Source: Planctomycetaceae bacterium (GTDB lineage: Bacteria > Planctomycetota > Planctomycetia > Pirellulales > Thermoguttaceae). From it: DNA of 5,379 bases. The notes beneath the pieces are model-generated. The model made no database searches. It was not told where the DNA came from and worked only from the letters and a program-made list of their open reading frames with translations. Of the stretch, positions 1 to 5,375 are shown piece by piece; the first letter of the stretch is position 1; each line of letters begins with the position of its first letter. The DNA lies in NCBI GenBank assembly GCA_031266315.1, contig JAISBG010000184.1, forward strand, positions 1 through 5,379. Direction: 5' to 3'. Made by a program: the position numbers and the translations under genes.

Positions 1-1037
1 AGGCGGCACGGAGAATGCAGTGTTCAAATAACTTGAAGCAATGTGGAATTGGGCTTCATAATTTTCATGATGTCCAACAAGGGATTGTTCCATTGACAAT
101 CGGTGCAGACAGTAATGATTACATGCGACTATCATTTTTCCCATTACTTTACCCGTTCATCGAACAAGTACCGCTTTATGATCTTTTTGCCACAAATACT
201 TGGGTTGGTACTGGTGGAATCACTTTCGGAGTTGCAGATTTTTCTGCATCTAGTACTGGACCACAGTGGTGGATTAACGCTAAAACCGAATATCCTGATT
301 TTGAAAAGATTATTTCTGGTGTTTCCATTTATCGGTGTCCTACTCGGCGTGGTAACAGTTATACCGTTTATACAGAAACAGCTGTTTCGGATATTCCCGG
401 ACCACTCGGTGATTATGCCGCTCCGATCCTCCCTCTTGGTACTCAAGCATGGGCAGATTGTTATCGTCATAATCTCGTTGCAAGTTATCGGAATTTTGCA
501 TCACCCCTTCGTGTTGCTCTTCATCATGGAACAATTACAACTTCTTCAAAAAGTTTTTCATCCAGGGATAACTTTGCTTGGTGGACTGACGGATTGAGTA
601 ATCAACTCGTACTCGGTGAGAAACACATTCCTAAAGATTTCATTGGTATTAGTAAGAATGTTGTACACGCTGGAGTCGGAATGAACCATCTTGCTGACGA
701 TTGTACTTATTTGGTTGGCGGACGCTGGGGATTACCTGGTTGTGCACGGAACATTTTAAGTCTATCATCAACTCTATGTTCCGCTAATGATTATCCGGCA
801 CCAGGCATAGATCCACTTGTAACCCCAGGTGGTACGGCAAGCCATAGTTGGAACAACGGTATGAGTTCGGCTGCTGCATTCAGTGGTCAATTTGATTTCG
901 GCAGTGCCCATTCGGGAATATGTAACTTTCTTTTAGGAGACGGTTCAGTACGTTCCATTAGCGTTACTGTTCCAAAACACGATTTACTCGCTTATCTTGT
1001 TCACGTTAATGACGGAACACCCATTCAATTACCCTAA
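1..1037 (+). CDS. DUF1559 pseudopilin-like protein, 5'-truncated by window edge
   Basis: The reading frame is open from the window edge (first whole codon at base 3), and the residues before Met at base 15 read AARR, so that Met is internal. AARRMQCSNNLKQ followed by LHNFHD is the conserved N-terminal block of planctomycete DUF1559 proteins. In these it follows a type IV prepilin leader (GFTLIELLVVIAIIG type), here expected just outside the window, so roughly 30-40 residues are missing. Counting from the Met at base 15, other family marks are FFPLLYPFIEQVPLYDLF (41-58), YRCP (106-109), TDGLSN (191-196), GEK (201-203) and a C-terminal H-X9-DG motif (His299, Asp309-Gly310). The family is thought to be anchored as pseudopilin-like envelope proteins; the molecular role is unknown. 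A 90-base gap separates it from the lipoprotein gene on the same strand. The family call is firm; any link to the downstream hydrolase is inference. Confidence 0.93.
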   Translation, partial: AARRMQCSNNLKQCGIGLHNFHDVQQGIVPLTIGADSNDYMRLSFFPLLYPFIEQVPLYDLFATNTWVGTGGITFGVADFSASSTGPQWWINAKTEYPDFEKIISGVSIYRCPTRRGNSYTVYTETAVSDIPGPLGDYAAPILPLGTQAWADCYRHNLVASYRNFASPLRVALHHGTITTSSKSFSSRDNFAWWTDGLSNQLVLGEKHIPKDFIGISKNVVHAGVGMNHLADDCTYLVGGRWGLPGCARNILSLSSTLCSANDYPAPGIDPLVTPGGTASHSWNNGMSSAAAFSGQFDFGSAHSGICNFLLGDGSVRSISVTVPKHDLLAYLVHVNDGTPIQLP

Positions 1038-1127
1038 TGATCAAGTTTTTATTTTTGTACGTTTCTTCTATAACATGCTAGATACTGTTTACGCATAAAT
1101 AGAATAAACATTAAAAAAATATAAAAA
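1038..1127. other. AT-rich spacer between the DUF1559 gene and the lipoprotein gene
   Basis: This 90-base spacer is very AT-rich. It holds a 6-bp inverted repeat, TGTTTA (1086-1091) and TAAACA (1105-1110), with a 13-base gap, which could be an operator half-site pair or chance in such AT-rich sequence. I see no GC stem followed by a T-run after the DUF1559 stop codon, so there is no evidence that transcription ends here. No Shine-Dalgarno sequence precedes the ATG at 1128; the leader is a run of A and T. Confidence 0.35.
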
Positions 1128-1577
1128 ATGAAACAACTTTTTAAAATAAACAAGAATATATTTATGACACGGAATTTAGTATTAAGCACATCATTCATCC
1201 TACTTATATTATTTGTCGGATGTAATGGAAACATAAAAGTTTCCGGAAAAGTTCAGTTTCCTGATGGAAAAACACTTGAGCGAGGTGAAGTCGTTTTTCA
1301 ATCGAAAAACCACATCGCTAAGGGAGCGATCGACAAGTCTGGTTATTTTACAATCGGCGGAACAAAAAAAGGAAACGGAGTTCCACCTGATTTTTATGCC
1401 GTTTATATAATGGGAGCGGTTGAACAAGATACTATGTTCGTTCCACCGAACGATGCACCGGATATGAAACGTTATCTTTCACTTGTTGCCTCGCCTTTTA
1501 CGTCGGCACAAACAACTCCGTTGCATTTTAAAATTGATAAGCGAACCCATCTAGATATTTTTGTCGAATATCCTTAA
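1128..1577 (+). CDS. Small lipoprotein with probable transthyretin-like / carboxypeptidase-regulatory-like domain
   Basis: This 149-residue protein has a hydrophobic N-terminal segment (about residues 17-30) ending in FVGC, with Cys32 as the likely lipidated residue. Phe at -3 is an unusual lipobox residue, so lipidation is probable rather than certain. The mature part begins with short beta-strand-like stretches: KVSGKVQFPDGKTLERGEVVFQ, then GAIDKSGYFTIGG, then FYAVYI. This is the VSGxVxxxDGKxLxxGxVxF pattern common in small planctomycete lipoproteins, often encoded beside DUF1559 genes and assigned to transthyretin-like or carboxypeptidase-regulatory-like folds. The start is uncertain: Met13 (base 1164) would give a compact 19-residue leader, while Met1 gives a 31-residue leader richer in lysine. 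Neither has a Shine-Dalgarno sequence. It ends 36 bases before the GH43 gene on the same strand, so co-transcription is likely. The specific function is unknown; a role in the envelope or in binding is inferred from export. Confidence 0.75.
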   Translation: MKQLFKINKNIFMTRNLVLSTSFILLILFVGCNGNIKVSGKVQFPDGKTLERGEVVFQSKNHIAKGAIDKSGYFTIGGTKKGNGVPPDFYAVYIMGAVEQDTMFVPPNDAPDMKRYLSLVASPFTSAQTTPLHFKIDKRTHLDIFVEYP

Positions 1578-1613
1578 ATTCCATAATCTCTTTAACAAAA
1601 AACTTAAACTACA

Positions 1614-3284
1614 ATGAAACATTTATTTTATTTTTTGATTGTAACGTTTTTACTTCCTCAGTTGATTATAGCTCAGGAGCCCGGAACCTTTAGAAATCCT
1701 GTTATCCCAGGATTCAATCCCGATCCGTCAATCTGTCGTGTCGGCGAAGATTATTATGTTTCGACATCCTCTTTCGAATATTTTCCTGCGTTTCCGATTT
1801 ACCATAGTCGCGATCTGGTCAATTGGTCACTCGTAGGTAATATTCTTGACCGCCCGTCACAAATCAATCTTGAACAAATTAGACCTTCAGATGGTCTTTT
1901 TTCACCCACCTTACGATTTCATAACGGACTTTATTATACCACTTACACCCTGTTGAGATATGAACCGAAACAACATATCACCAATTGGTTGGTTACTGCG
2001 TCCGATGCAAAGGGACCGTGGTCAGATCCGGTTTGTATTATAGATGAACCACTCTGGCGTATTGATCCGTCGTTTTTCTTTGATGATGACGATAAATGTT
2101 ATTTCATGGCAAACAGTTATATTCCGGGTGAAGAAGGCGGGCATCGGCGACGAATCCTCATTCAGGAATTTGATCTTACAACGAAAAAACTAATCGGGGC
2201 GTGGCATGAAATTGGCAGAGGCAGTACGGAAAATTCAGGTGTTGCTGAAGGGGCTCATATTTATAAGCGTAAAGGTTATTATTACCTGATGATAGCGGAA
2301 AACTTTCCAGGTCGGGGACATACAGAAACTATCAGCCGTAGTAAATCAATTTTTGGTCCTTACGAACAGTGTCCGCATAAACCTTTGATAACGGTAGCAA
2401 AAAATGTTTCGCCTGACGATATATATGTACACGGAAAGGCTTTTTATAGTGCCGGACATGGTGATCTTGTTGAAACACCCCACGGCGAATGGTGGATGAT
2501 TCTTTGGGCATGCCGAAAGAAAGAGGTTTTGGGTCGAGAAACCGTGTTGGTTCCGGTCGAATGGAATGAACAAGATTGGCTAGTAGTCAATCCGAATTTG
2601 GGTTATGTTCGATTTGATGAACGCCTCCCCAAAGGATCAAAAGGGTTGAACGAAAATCCGATCTTTCGCGATGAGTGGGATTCACCTAAATTAAAATCAT
2701 GCTGGATGTTTGTTCGAGTACCAGATCGAGAATTTTGGTCTTTGACGGTCAAACCAGGATTCTTACAGATTCCCCTCTTACCGGCAACAGCGACACATCC
2801 CTATAAGACCGGATGTCCTGCGTTCATTTCGTTACGTTTAAAAAACCATGATTACGACATTATCACGAAGCTCAATTTTGAACCAACTGGGAAAAATGAA
2901 GAAGCCGGTTTACTTTTACGTCGAGGCGAGGTGAGTCTGGCTTTATTGAAAGGAAAAAAAGATTCTGGTAATGTTGTTCGTATCATATCACTTGAAAAAA
3001 ACAATAGAAAAGTGTTGGTCGAAAGCGAGGCTTTCGAAAAAGGAGAAATATTTTTGAAAGTTTCTTGTCGAAACGAAACAGAACTCATGTTTTTTTACTC
3101 TTTGGACAATTCAAATTGGATTGCAGTTGGAGAAAAAACTGATGGTTCTATTCTTGGTCGAGATGCACCTCAGGGATTTTGGACAGGTACCACTGCAGGG
3201 ATATATACAAGTAGTAACGGTATTACAAGTAATAATGTTGCAAGCTTTGATTTTTTTGAAATGAAAAATTTTCCGTCTGATTAG
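1614..3284 (+). CDS. Secreted glycoside hydrolase family 43, beta-xylosidase/alpha-L-arabinofuranosidase type
   Basis: This complete 556-residue enzyme is predicted to trim xylose or arabinose from xylan-type chains outside the cytoplasm. Residues 1-20 form a signal peptide (Lys2, hydrophobic core, LIIA before Gln21). The five-bladed beta-propeller spans about 26-340. It begins FRNPVIPGFNPDPS, where Asp37 is the expected catalytic base, followed by GEDYYVSTSSFEYFPAFPIYHSRDLVNW. Asp151 in RIDPSFFFDDD fits the pKa-modulating Asp, and Glu212 in VAEGAHIY fits the general acid, so all three catalytic carboxylates of GH43 are present. GHGDLVETPHGEWW (281-294) is another conserved propeller segment. 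Residues about 350-550 match the beta-xylosidase C-terminal concanavalin-like domain and end in VASFDFFEM. Length is normal for this two-domain form, and no carbohydrate-binding module or sorting tag is appended. No Shine-Dalgarno sequence precedes the ATG. Family assignment is firm; substrate (xylosidase versus arabinofuranosidase) cannot be settled from sequence. The stop codon lies 6 bases from the nested repeat. Confidence 0.95.
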   Translation: MKHLFYFLIVTFLLPQLIIAQEPGTFRNPVIPGFNPDPSICRVGEDYYVSTSSFEYFPAFPIYHSRDLVNWSLVGNILDRPSQINLEQIRPSDGLFSPTLRFHNGLYYTTYTLLRYEPKQHITNWLVTASDAKGPWSDPVCIIDEPLWRIDPSFFFDDDDKCYFMANSYIPGEEGGHRRRILIQEFDLTTKKLIGAWHEIGRGSTENSGVAEGAHIYKRKGYYYLMIAENFPGRGHTETISRSKSIFGPYEQCPHKPLITVAKNVSPDDIYVHGKAFYSAGHGDLVETPHGEWWMILWACRKKEVLGRETVLVPVEWNEQDWLVVNPNLGYVRFDERLPKGSKGLNENPIFRDEWDSPKLKSCWMFVRVPDREFWSLTVKPGFLQIPLLPATATHPYKTGCPAFISLRLKNHDYDIITKLNFEPTGKNEEAGLLLRRGEVSLALLKGKKDSGNVVRIISLEKNNRKVLVESEAFEKGEIFLKVSCRNETELMFFYSLDNSNWIAVGEKTDGSILGRDAPQGFWTGTTAGIYTSSNGITSNNVASFDFFEMKNFPSD

Positions 3285-3290
3285 TTAATG

Positions 3291-3305
3291 ACTCATGTTA
3301 CGTAC
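3291..3305 (+). repeat. Left terminal inverted repeat of the nested element
   Basis: ACTCATGTTACG followed by TAC. The first 12 bases are the exact reverse complement of 3612-3623, and the next three match with one difference. It begins six bases after the GH43 stop codon, so the element boundary almost touches the coding region. Confidence 0.75.
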
Positions 3306-3366
3306 AAGATGGGGAGTTTGTGTCATGGTTTTGTCGAATTATTCTCAACCCCGCAGAGGTGGAATG

Positions 3367-3403
3367 TGCATAACCGGCAGTGAAGCGATAGCGCAACCGC
3401 CGG
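3367..3403 (+). repeat. GC-rich left arm of the nested palindrome
   Basis: The arm opens TGCATAACCGG and closes with GCGCAACCGCCGG. It is nearly identical in inverse orientation to 3516-3551, with a few substitutions and one base of length difference. It also folds on itself as an imperfect hairpin (3374-3381 with 3396-3403, one mismatch). The GC-rich sequence contrasts with the AT-rich surroundings. Confidence 0.8.
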
Positions 3404-3513
3404 AGAACAAGCCGCTCACATCAACAAAGTCCCGCAGGGACGACATTATCAAAATATTGACAAAGATCATAAAATTATCTCGCCCTTGCAGGGCTTTGTT
3501 TGGGAGGAGTCCG

Positions 3514-3546
3514 AACCGGCGGTTGCGCTGCGCTACACCGCCGGTT
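3514..3546. repeat. Perfect 10-bp GC-rich hairpin inside the right arm
   Basis: AACCGGCGGT (3514-3523) and ACCGCCGGTT (3537-3546) are exact reverse complements, separated by a 13-base loop. This is the most stable local fold in the window. It competes with long-range pairing of the same bases to 3367-3403. No T-run follows on either strand, so it is not a standard intrinsic terminator. Confidence 0.75.
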
Positions 3547-3558
3547 ATGCAACATCAC

Positions 3559-3572
3559 GCCCCATGCGGGGC
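3559..3572. repeat. Perfect GCCCC/GGGGC mini-hairpin
   Basis: GCCCC, ATGC, GGGGC: a 5-bp all-GC stem with a four-base loop. It is the cleanest of four similar palindromes in the element. Its partner by symmetry is ACCCCGCAGAGGT at 3348-3360. Confidence 0.7.
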
Positions 3573-3608
3573 TACGGAAAATGTCCTTTGACAAATTTTC
3601 TGCCTATC

Positions 3609-3623
3609 GTGCGTAACATGAGT
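3609..3623 (-). repeat. Right terminal inverted repeat of the nested element
   Basis: On the minus strand this reads ACTCATGTTACG followed by CAC, matching the left end in 14 of 15 positions. Its last base is also the first base of the adjacent 10-bp hairpin stem, so the true outer edge could extend slightly further right. No direct repeat of the bases left of 3291 is evident here. Confidence 0.75.
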
Positions 3624-3652
3624 TACCTCATTGATCATTTTTAATGAGGTAA
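3623..3652. repeat. 10-bp-stem hairpin at the right edge of the element
   Basis: TTACCTCATT (3623-3632) and AATGAGGTAA (3643-3652) are exact reverse complements around a 10-base loop, GATCATTTTT. It lies downstream of GH43 and mcsB alike, so it could be a weak bidirectional transcript end, but no T-run follows directly on either strand. AATGAGGT is repeated at once in tandem at 3651-3658. A terminator role is a guess. Confidence 0.5.
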
Positions 3653-3813
3653 TGAGGTTCGTCTATTTTTGCCGTTTTTGCTACTGAGGTTATTTTGTCA
3701 AGTTGTTTTTGTTAGAAAAATTAGGTTGCGAAAACTTAATTTCGATCCTTTGAAAAATACTAAATAGAACACTAACGGAGTACAGTTGCTGTTTTCCAGC
3801 CGTATCAGATTTT

Positions 3814-4866
3814 TTATTTTCCGCCGAGTTTTTGTCGTAAATATTTTGCTCGTGCGATATCGCGTTCTGTTTGGGATAATTCACCGCCGTTGTGTTTTTG
3901 GAGGTGAGCGGGTTGGGTGTTTAGAAAGAGATTATTGACAACCGGAATATCCGGCTCGTCAAGCAACCCCATATTGATGCCAAGCCGAATACTCGAAAGA
4001 TGATGCATGGTCTCAATACTGGAAATAGTTCTTGCCGTTTTGAGCAATCCCATTGCCCGACTGCATCGATCCAGAATAATTTCATGACGTTCCTTCAACA
4101 AAAATTCACGGGCTTGACGTTCATAAGCGACAATTTGCGGGACAATATCACCGATTTTTTCAATCAATTCCAATTCCGTACGTCCTAATGTTGCCTGATT
4201 GCTGATCTGGTAAAAATCGCCGACCGGTTGCGAACCTTCGCCGTAAATTCCCCGAACCGCAAGATTGACCTTTTGGAGCGAACGAAAAACTTTGTCAATC
4301 TCTTTTGAAACCACCAACGCCGGAAGATGAAGCATAACACTAACTCGCATTCCTGTTCCGACATTGGTCGGACATGCGGTTAGATAACCATATTTGTTAT
4401 GAAAAACGTATTGCAGCCGGTCTTCAAGTTTGTCATCGACATTATTGATACGGCTCCAGATTTTTTCGGGATTAAAACCGCTGGTCATTCCGTGAATCCG
4501 TAAATGATCTTCTTCGTTGACCATGATACAGAATTGTTCGTTTTGATCAATCAATGCCGCGCGGGCACCTTCGGTTTCAACCAATTCGCGGCTAATCAAT
4601 TGGCGTTCCCAAAGGTAAGTGCGATCCAGTGAATCCAGTGATTCCAAATCGACAAAGTAAAAACTATCTTTTTCAAAAATATTCAAAGCCGCGTTTTGAA
4701 CGGCATCTCGAATTGACTTCCGATCTTGTTCGGTTGCCCGCGTGATGAACGGAAAACCGGAAAGATTTCGTGCTAACCGGATTCGGCTGGAAATGACAAT
4801 ATCGTTTTCCGGTCCGTTGCCCAAGAGCCATTCGCTTAATTGTGAGAGCATTCCGTCAATTTTCAT
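3814..4866 (-). CDS. mcsB: Protein arginine kinase McsB
   Basis: McsB transfers the ATP gamma-phosphate to arginine side chains of proteins, tagging them for Clp proteases in the cytoplasm. The 350-residue protein is full length for the bacterial protein-arginine kinase family. It has the phosphagen-kinase nucleotide-binding start SSRIRLARNL (26-35), NEEDHLRIH (117-125), the catalytic-cysteine signature CPTNVGTGMR with Cys165, and RGIYGEGSQPVGDFYQISNQ (205-224) near the nucleotide and substrate site. It lacks the N-terminal all-alpha domain of creatine and arginine kinases, as McsB does. Near the C-terminus, RDIARA (335-340) is the RDXXRA motif that in Gram-positive McsB binds phosphoarginine allosterically, so the regulatory site looks intact. 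Its ATG overlaps the mcsA stop codon as ATGA, implying coupled translation. ClpC would be the expected partner in Firmicutes, but no clp gene follows; the next gene is convergent. The target proteins in this organism are unknown. Confidence 0.97.
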   Translation of the reverse strand: MKIDGMLSQLSEWLLGNGPENDIVISSRIRLARNLSGFPFITRATEQDRKSIRDAVQNAALNIFEKDSFYFVDLESLDSLDRTYLWERQLISRELVETEGARAALIDQNEQFCIMVNEEDHLRIHGMTSGFNPEKIWSRINNVDDKLEDRLQYVFHNKYGYLTACPTNVGTGMRVSVMLHLPALVVSKEIDKVFRSLQKVNLAVRGIYGEGSQPVGDFYQISNQATLGRTELELIEKIGDIVPQIVAYERQAREFLLKERHEIILDRCSRAMGLLKTARTISSIETMHHLSSIRLGINMGLLDEPDIPVVNNLFLNTQPAHLQKHNGGELSQTERDIARAKYLRQKLGGK

Positions 4867-5375
4867 TCTGTTTCGATCTCCTTTATTTTATCGCGAAGTT
4901 TTGACGCGCGTTCATATTCTTCGAGTTGGATTGCCTCATTCAAATCGCGGCGGAGTTTAATGAGAAATGTCCGCTGGTTTGAATTGCTTCCGGTTCGTTT
5001 GGGAATTTTGCCAATGTGTTCCTGAACCCCGTGAATATTGATAATCAATGCATCTAATTGTTTGGAAAAACAATCGTAATCGTTGGGACAACCCAACCGC
5101 CCGCGACTACGAAAATCATAGAAACTAATTCCGCATACCGGGCAAGTTTGCTGATCAAGTTCTTTTAATTCTGCTGCCGCTTTGTTTGCGGACATTTGTT
5201 TTACCATACCTTGTGAGAGGGTTGTTGACAGATTAGATGAAGCATCGTTCTGTACGGAAGAATCGTTCAGATATTCTCGGGCGTGTTCTTCGCAAAGATG
5301 ATGTTCCAACGGTTTGGCTCCTGTCAATTCCGTGATATGGAAAGTCGCGGCTTTTTCACATTTTTGACATTTCAT
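4863..5375 (-). CDS. mcsA: McsA, zinc-finger/UVR-domain activator of McsB
   Basis: McsA binds and activates the arginine kinase McsB and can act as an adaptor in Clp-linked proteolysis. The 170-residue protein starts MKCQKCEKAATFHIT, the usual McsA opening, so this start is preferred although only four bases of leader are visible. The first metal site is Cys3, Cys6, Cys28 and His31 (CEEH where Firmicutes often have CxxC). The second is CPVC (78-81) followed by LGCPNDYDCF, with Cys96 and possibly Cys102. The spacing between those last two differs from the CxxC of Bacillus McsA, so the fourth ligand is uncertain. Residues 134-169, LRRDLNEAIQLEEYERASKLRDKI, form a UVR (UvrB/UvrC) helical-hairpin motif, likely coiled-coil. 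The linker at 38-57 is Ser/Asn-rich. It overlaps mcsB by 4 bases. No ctsR-like gene can be seen because the window ends at the start codon. Confidence 0.93.
   Translation of the reverse strand: MKCQKCEKAATFHITELTGAKPLEHHLCEEHAREYLNDSSVQNDASSNLSTTLSQGMVKQMSANKAAAELKELDQQTCPVCGISFYDFRSRGRLGCPNDYDCFSKQLDALIINIHGVQEHIGKIPKRTGSNSNQRTFLIKLRRDLNEAIQLEEYERASKLRDKIKEIETE
4878..4884 (-). promoter_or_regulatory. Shine-Dalgarno sequence for mcsB inside the end of mcsA
   Basis: On the minus strand this reads AAAGGAG, with 11 bases before the mcsB ATG. Together with the ATGA stop/start overlap (4863-4866) it supports translation of mcsB by coupled or independent initiation and fixes the mcsB start. It is the only clear Shine-Dalgarno sequence before a gene in the window. 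Confidence 0.7.

Larger units (their letters stand above)
3291..3623. repeat. 333-base nested inverted repeat with terminal inverted repeats (MITE-like / palindromic element)
   Basis: Successive arms pair around one centre near 3457-3463. ACTCATGTTACG (3291-3302) pairs with its exact complement at 3612-3623, and 14 of 15 bases match if extended inward. TTTGTC (3330-3335) pairs with 3590-3595. An arm of 37 bases (3367-3403) matches the inverse of 36 bases at 3516-3551 with only a few differences. An inner arm, 3422-3443, matches the inverse of 3480-3501 less exactly. Four short palindromes of CCC-n-GGG type sit at about 3348-3360, 3430-3440, 3482-3494 and 3559-3572. The whole can fold as one long cruciform or as a chain of local hairpins. 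There is no transposase gene and no obvious target-site duplication. I infer a non-autonomous or dispersed repeat; copy number in the genome cannot be seen here. Confidence 0.82.
3285..3813. other. Convergent intergenic region without a credible gene
   Basis: This 529-base stretch lies between the 3' ends of the GH43 gene (plus) and mcsB (minus). Its left 60% is the nested inverted repeat at 3291-3623, followed by a hairpin at 3623-3652. The rest (3653-3813) is AT-rich and shows only weak features: a third AMTGAGGT-like copy at 3683-3690, a 5-bp CGAAA/TTTCG inverted repeat (3729-3733, 3740-3744) and a 4-bp GCTG/CAGC stem at 3787-3799. No canonical GC-stem plus T-run terminator was found for either operon. 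Open frames across the repeat are explained by its palindromic structure. Confidence 0.75.

Noticed and set aside
15..17. ATG at base 15 as the real start of the DUF1559 gene
   Set aside because: The frame is open to the window edge and the preceding codons encode AARR, part of the conserved family block, so the start must lie upstream of the window.
103..597. 164-codon open frame on the plus strand within the DUF1559 gene, plus minus-strand frames at 144-470 and 340-534
   Set aside because: All are out-of-frame shadows of a clearly conserved DUF1559 coding sequence.
1055..1084. Possible promoter in the spacer before the lipoprotein gene (TTGTAC with TAGATA, or TATAAC at 1069-1074 as a -10)
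   Set aside because: The -35 matches are poor and such hits are expected by chance in AT-rich sequence. Planctomycete promoter rules are too loosely known to call it.
2346..3088. Minus-strand open frames opposite the GH43 gene
   Set aside because: The plus-strand frame encodes an intact, conserved GH43 enzyme throughout; the antisense frames lack motifs and ribosome-binding sites.
3514..3546. Intrinsic terminator for GH43
   Set aside because: The stem is strong, but no T-run follows it on either strand and the loop is 13 bases. It is better explained as part of the inverted repeat.
3340..3580. CRISPR-like array, because of four similar short GC palindromes
   Set aside because: The units are unevenly spaced, alternate in orientation around a centre of symmetry and differ in sequence. 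There are no uniform spacers and no cas genes.
3295..3591. 98-codon open frame on the plus strand across the palindromic element
   Set aside because: It lies almost wholly within the nested inverted repeat and has low-complexity Arg/Pro-rich translation (PRRGG, SRPCRAL, NRRLRCATPP) dictated by the GC-rich arms. It has no ribosome-binding site and no recognisable domain.
3690..3884. 64-codon open frame on the minus strand
   Set aside because: It overlaps the 3' end of mcsB in another frame and continues into AT-rich spacer. Composition is Lys/Asn-rich with no family resemblance.
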